In this document: piece after piece, positions 59,941-64,000 of the stretch | Layout of the letters: each line of letters begins with the position of its first letter | Position numbering within the stretch: the first letter of the stretch is position 1 | Source of the DNA: Prinia subflava | Lineage: Eukaryota > Chordata > Aves > Passeriformes > Cisticolidae | Assembly (NCBI RefSeq): GCF_021018805.1 | Contig: NC_086253.1 | Span: 14,076,735-14,140,734 of the forward strand | Direction of reading: 5' to 3' | Length of the DNA: 64,000 nt | The notes under the pieces: model-generated | Seen by the model: the letters and a program-made list of their open reading frames with translations, nothing else | Database searches by the model: none | Told to the model about the DNA's origin: nothing | Translations under genes and position numbers: made by a program

Positions 59941-61282
59941 AGTACTGGTTGAAGGTGGATCCTCTTCAGAATACATAAAATACACAAGTCTTGATCTGGA
60001 TTTGCAAGATGGATATTAATTCACAAATTGTCTATGTGCTTTGGCTTTTTGTGGTAACACACTGTTTGCATCCCTTAGTCAGAAGTAAAAGGCAAGATTT
60101 TCATTGAACTTTGCCTATTTGCTTCACCTGAATGTGACCTAAACCCACCCACTGCTCTGCAGTTTTTGAAAACAAGCTTTTTCTTGGTAATTCTTGCTGA
60201 AGGAAAAGCTTTTTAATCACTTGTTTTCAACTCATGATTGCCCACATCCAGTTTGCGATTCAGGTACACCTACAAAAATATAAGAATAATATAATAGCTG
60301 TCTGAAAAAAATAGTGCGTGCAGAAGTTCAATGGCTGCTTAACTTTTTAGTTCAGCAAAGTTTAGCTCAAACACAGTTCAGGGCTATAGGAAAAAAGTCT
60401 ACCTGTCAGCATATATCTTTTAGGCTTTGAAGAACCACACATTAGTCAGTGGAAGCAAGGCAATGAGCAGAAACAAACAAGGTGAAAAATCCCAGACATA
60501 TTCCAGTTTTGTCAAAGTGGATTTCTTACAGACATCTCTTCAGGCAGACTCCTAATTAAATGATCTTTACTAGATGAAATCAAACTTTGCACTTCACTGC
60601 TTTGGCAGTGTGCAATGCAAACTACTGACTGAAATAATTTTAATAGGCAACAGAGAATTTTTTAAATGGTCAAATTAGAATCACAGCTATTCCTACATTT
60701 TCAGCATTATATGATTTTGTGTCTGTGTGGGAGTATCAGGAAAAGAAATCTAGGCATACAGTAGCATTGGGCAGTGTTCTGTAGAATATTGGTATTTTAC
60801 AGATATGTCAGACTATAGAAATGGATTTGGGAAATACAGAAACGAATGATGTATAAAATGCAAAGCAGAAATGTCACTGATCACTGATATAACTATTGTA
60901 TTCAGAAGGAGGCAAAGATTCAGTTTGACTCTCAAGCAAGTTTGAAATACTTCCATTTTATCTAGGCTACCTGTACTTTCCCAGCAGAAAATTCACATTA
61001 AATAACATTACTCAGAGAAGAAGAGACTATGCAATAGTGGAGTCTCTGTAAAGGTTTTATCACTGGGAAATTGGGTTGCCTGAGTTATTCATTACTTGGC
61101 ATATGGCAGATATTTCAAAGAGAAGTAAAAGAAGGCGTAAGCAGCATTCTTCAAATGTCCTTGCATTGTTTCTTTGTATATATTTCTCTAGATGCTTTCA
61201 TTAATTTGAGACCAAATGAACTGATTACAAGGCAACAAAAACTTCATAACCAGTGCATAAACCTCTGGATGTTTTCTGTAAG
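59941..61282. other. Intergenic, nothing recognised
   Basis: No repeats or coding features supported. Confidence 0.4.
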
Positions 61283-61332
61283 GGATCTGATTCAACCCTG
61301 GTGGAAATCAATAGGAGCCTCTCCTGTGATTG
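61283..61332. repeat. Ancient palindromic repeat half (MITE-like)
   Basis: GGATCTGATTCAACCCTGGTGGAAATCAATAGGAGCCTC-like wording matches one arm and centre of an old palindromic element whose core reads about 'TGAAGTCAATGGGAG'. The second arm is lost. Confidence 0.35.
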
Positions 61333-62084
61333 CCTAGATTTCTATATTCTTAGTCTTCATCTGAATTTATTGAAAATGTTTTTCAAATGTAACAGTTTAG
61401 GACATTACTGAACTAAAAACAATTCTCTGCATGTTTTTGCAAAGCCAGGAACCACACCTGGCATGAGCAAAGAGATAACAGCATGATCACCAGCTGACAG
61501 AGTGAACATTTTAATGGCAGAATGGGAATGAATGACTATTGTGTATCCCTCCACTCAGATGCTACCTGTTCTCCTCAGCAGAGTAGAAGGGAGAGAGGAT
61601 ATGTTCCCATTATAAGAGTTCTCTTCTCTATAAGGTCCTTGCCAGATGCAGATACGTTTTGGTAACTGTTTGAACTTGTTGGCATGAGAGAAATGTCCCT
61701 GGGGAAACAACGAAACTGATGGCAGAGGAGAGGCCAAAAGGGAAAATTTATCAAAAGTACATGCAATTTTTCATATGGCTTTGTAATTTATCAGGAAAAA
61801 AAATGGATAACATGATCCTGTGATAAGTCAGGCACATGTCAAGTGAGATAGTTCTTTTGTTTTGGTTGACAGTTTCTCAGAAATAAAGATTAATCATTGT
61901 GCCTTAAGCACAGAAAAACTAAAAGTCAAGTGTAGGACTATCTCAGCCAAAGGAATTGGCCAAATACACATTATCAAAAATGAAGACAAATTTGGAATTA
62001 TATGAAATAAAATCAGAAAATAACTGAAGTAATTTCTCCACTCTGAGACTGAATAATTTATTCTTATGATATTCCTGATAGGCA
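61333..62084. other. Intergenic, nothing recognised
   Basis: No features supported. Confidence 0.4.
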
Positions 62085-62475
62085 TTTGTCCAAATGTCTT
62101 TTCAGGATTTCTCAGGTGGGATTTCCACTGATCTCCCAGACTCTCTGATCAAGAACTTAATTTTCCTTCTTCCTGGAAAAAATTTCCTTATGTTCAGCAT
62201 GTATTTGCCTTGCCACAATTTGAGATAATTTGTTCTTATTCAGCAGGCAGACAAAGGGAAGGGTTCATCCCCCCTCCTCATCTAGGCTTTCTTTTATTTA
62301 AACTTCCACTCTCTGGATCAAAAATACATTCACTTTTCCCCAAATGTCCCCTCTTCATCATTCTCACTGCTGTCCTTTGGTCTCTCTCCAGCTAATATGC
62401 ATCTTTCTTGTTCTCCATCAACCAAGCTGGCTACAGACACATACTGAAGATGTAACCTCACTTAGAGATCTTGCT
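62085..62475 (-). mobile_element. Ancient CR1-like LINE fragment
   Basis: Reversed landmarks on the plus strand: AATTTCCTTATGTTCAGCAT, TTGCCACAATTTGAGA, CACTGCTGTCCTTTGGTCTC, TCTCCAGCTAATATG, AAGCTGGCTACAGACACATA and GATGTAACCTCA. Read on the minus strand, these are the ORF2-end to 3'-UTR part of an old CR1. Diverged and interrupted. Confidence 0.55.
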
Positions 62476-64000
62476 GTTAAGGTGACACTTAATGAGTAAA
62501 TACACATGTATCTGTCTCTCTTTTACAGCCAATGGTATTTCTATTGGTGACTCATTTAAAACCTTTCTGCAGATTTGCTGCATTACCCTTCAGCTTATAT
62601 GTGGTTTACTCTTTGTGGAAAAAGGTAGAGTATTGCATTTTTTTTTTATTTTATTGAATTACATTGTATTTTTCCAGGCTATTTGTCCAATTTATCAACA
62701 GTGTTGTAGTTTTAATCCTGTTTTGTCATACATATACTGCCCAGTTGGTGCTCTCTGTGAACTTAATAAATGTGTTCTTCATACTGTCTTGAAAAAGCAC
62801 TGCATACCGTACAGGATAATTCCTGTAAACACCCACTCAAACCATCCCTCTAATTTGATCAGGAATTAGTGACACCTACTCCTTTAATACAGAGCTCTCA
62901 AATGAGTAATGCACTCACCTAACCATTTTTGTAATCTAATCCACGTTTCCCAAGCTTGCACATGAGGTTCCAGAGGAGTGCAGAAGTCAAGACATATGGC
63001 ATCTACCAACTGTCTTCCTATCCAGAAGGCGTGTTATCCTGTCATCATACAATCATCCTTTTAATTATCAAATCTCATATACCATAGTAGAAAATCTGTG
63101 ACTAAAATTAGGTTAGACTACTTTTCAAGAAGGCAAAAACATTTGTCTAAGCTGGTGTATCATGACAAATGAGAAGCAAGGAATATATGCATGTTATTTT
63201 CACTTTAGCCAGTTTCAAAGTGTTTGTACCTCCTTCTAAGAATCACTATCAAACTTTATTCTTGATTCTTTCCAAAATGATTCCTGTCTGCAGAAATACA
63301 AGATACATTTTTCAGTTTTGTTTTGGGCTGCCAACTTCCTTTCACTCTTGACAACAACAAATCTCTAAAACAATTCTCCTGCACTCAAAATTTTTCTGAC
63401 CAGCCCTTGAGGAATACAGAAGAATCAAGAATACCAAGTGGTTTGGCAACACAGCAGCAGCTCTGGATCCATTTGCTTCTGAACACATTTAACAATGAGT
63501 TCCCTGTAGGGGTTACAACATGTCCTGCAATACCAGGACAGTCTCCCCAGACCTAATATTCAATTTACACAGTGTCCAGCCATAATGGACTTTGGAAAAA
63601 AGATATCACAAAAAGGAGACTATGGCTACAGTATCCCTGAGGAAGAACAAAAGGAACATGAATTCCAACCATGATCTGGAGAATCCTACTAAGAGGAAAA
63701 AAGTGAAAAATAATTAAATCCTCTTGTGCCCAGAGCTTCTTTTCCTTCATATTTAAAGTGCTATTTATGTCTCTGTCCTCTCAATTTCTATATTTGCATT
63801 CACTGAGTCTTTCAGCTGGCACTGTTTGCTATCTTGCATAAGGTTGTATCAAGAGAAATGCACAATGGTAAGTGTCAATGCCCCTTCTTGGCAACATATT
63901 CAGATTCCCTTAGGATTAAATTATCCCAGAAACTTTAGTTAACATTACTTCAGGCCAAGTTTAAAGATATCTGCCAGTGCATTAGAAAATGCTCTAACAC
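62476..64000. other. Intergenic, nothing recognised
   Basis: The open frame at 62492-62869 is Cys/Ile/Leu-rich and AT-driven with no recognisable domain, so it is not called as a gene. No other feature to the end of the window. Confidence 0.4.

Noticed and set aside
62492..62869. A 125-codon hydrophobic open frame resembling a membrane protein
   Set aside because: AT-driven F/I/L content and scattered cysteines without a recognisable fold; no promoter or splice context.

Overview
The window is a stretch of bird nuclear genome, most likely passerine. It is AT-rich and almost gene-free. It carries CR1-type LINE fragments of several ages, one tRNA-headed SINE with a CR1-like tail of the kind known from zebra finch (TguSINE1-like), ancient amniote SINE and palindromic remnants, solo LTRs, and one nearly complete endogenous retrovirus (ERV). 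I recognise no host protein-coding exon. The organism call rests on recognising these repeat families by eye.

Layout. Positions 1-11760 are mostly anonymous intergenic DNA with A/T-rich tracts. An ancient CR1/L3-like LINE lies on the minus strand near 11980-13100. A solo LTR is at 13863-14436. A second ancient LINE (plus strand, 15810-16720) runs up to the SINE at 16737-16868. Positions 17320-39540 are intergenic, with a possible MIR-like SINE (27085-27440), a CR1 tail (29076-29172) and a few sites that look regulatory. From 39541 to 49222 is a transposon cluster: a minus-strand ERVL-like solo LTR, then a CR1 LINE split by the 7.6 kb ERV at 41441-49083. Positions 49223-58600 hold more CR1 and SINE debris. 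Positions 58700-59940 look like a conserved developmental enhancer rather than a repeat. The rest is intergenic with one more old CR1.

The ERV is the main content. Its two LTRs are 548 bp each and differ at only four sites, all transitions. It has a 6-bp target duplication, a tRNA-Lys(1,2)-type primer binding site, gag, a fused pro-pol frame, a tiny env remnant and a polypurine tract. Gag and Pro-Pol are joined by a classical A AAA AAC slippery heptamer directly before the gag stop, followed by a potential pseudoknot. The element is young but defective in at least five ways: no ATG where the Gag N-terminus should begin, an altered protease active site (His-Ser-Glu), two in-frame stops in pol, and env reduced to a start segment out of frame with a membrane anchor and tail. 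The contrast between near-identical LTRs and heavy coding damage suggests the copy was mobilised in trans.
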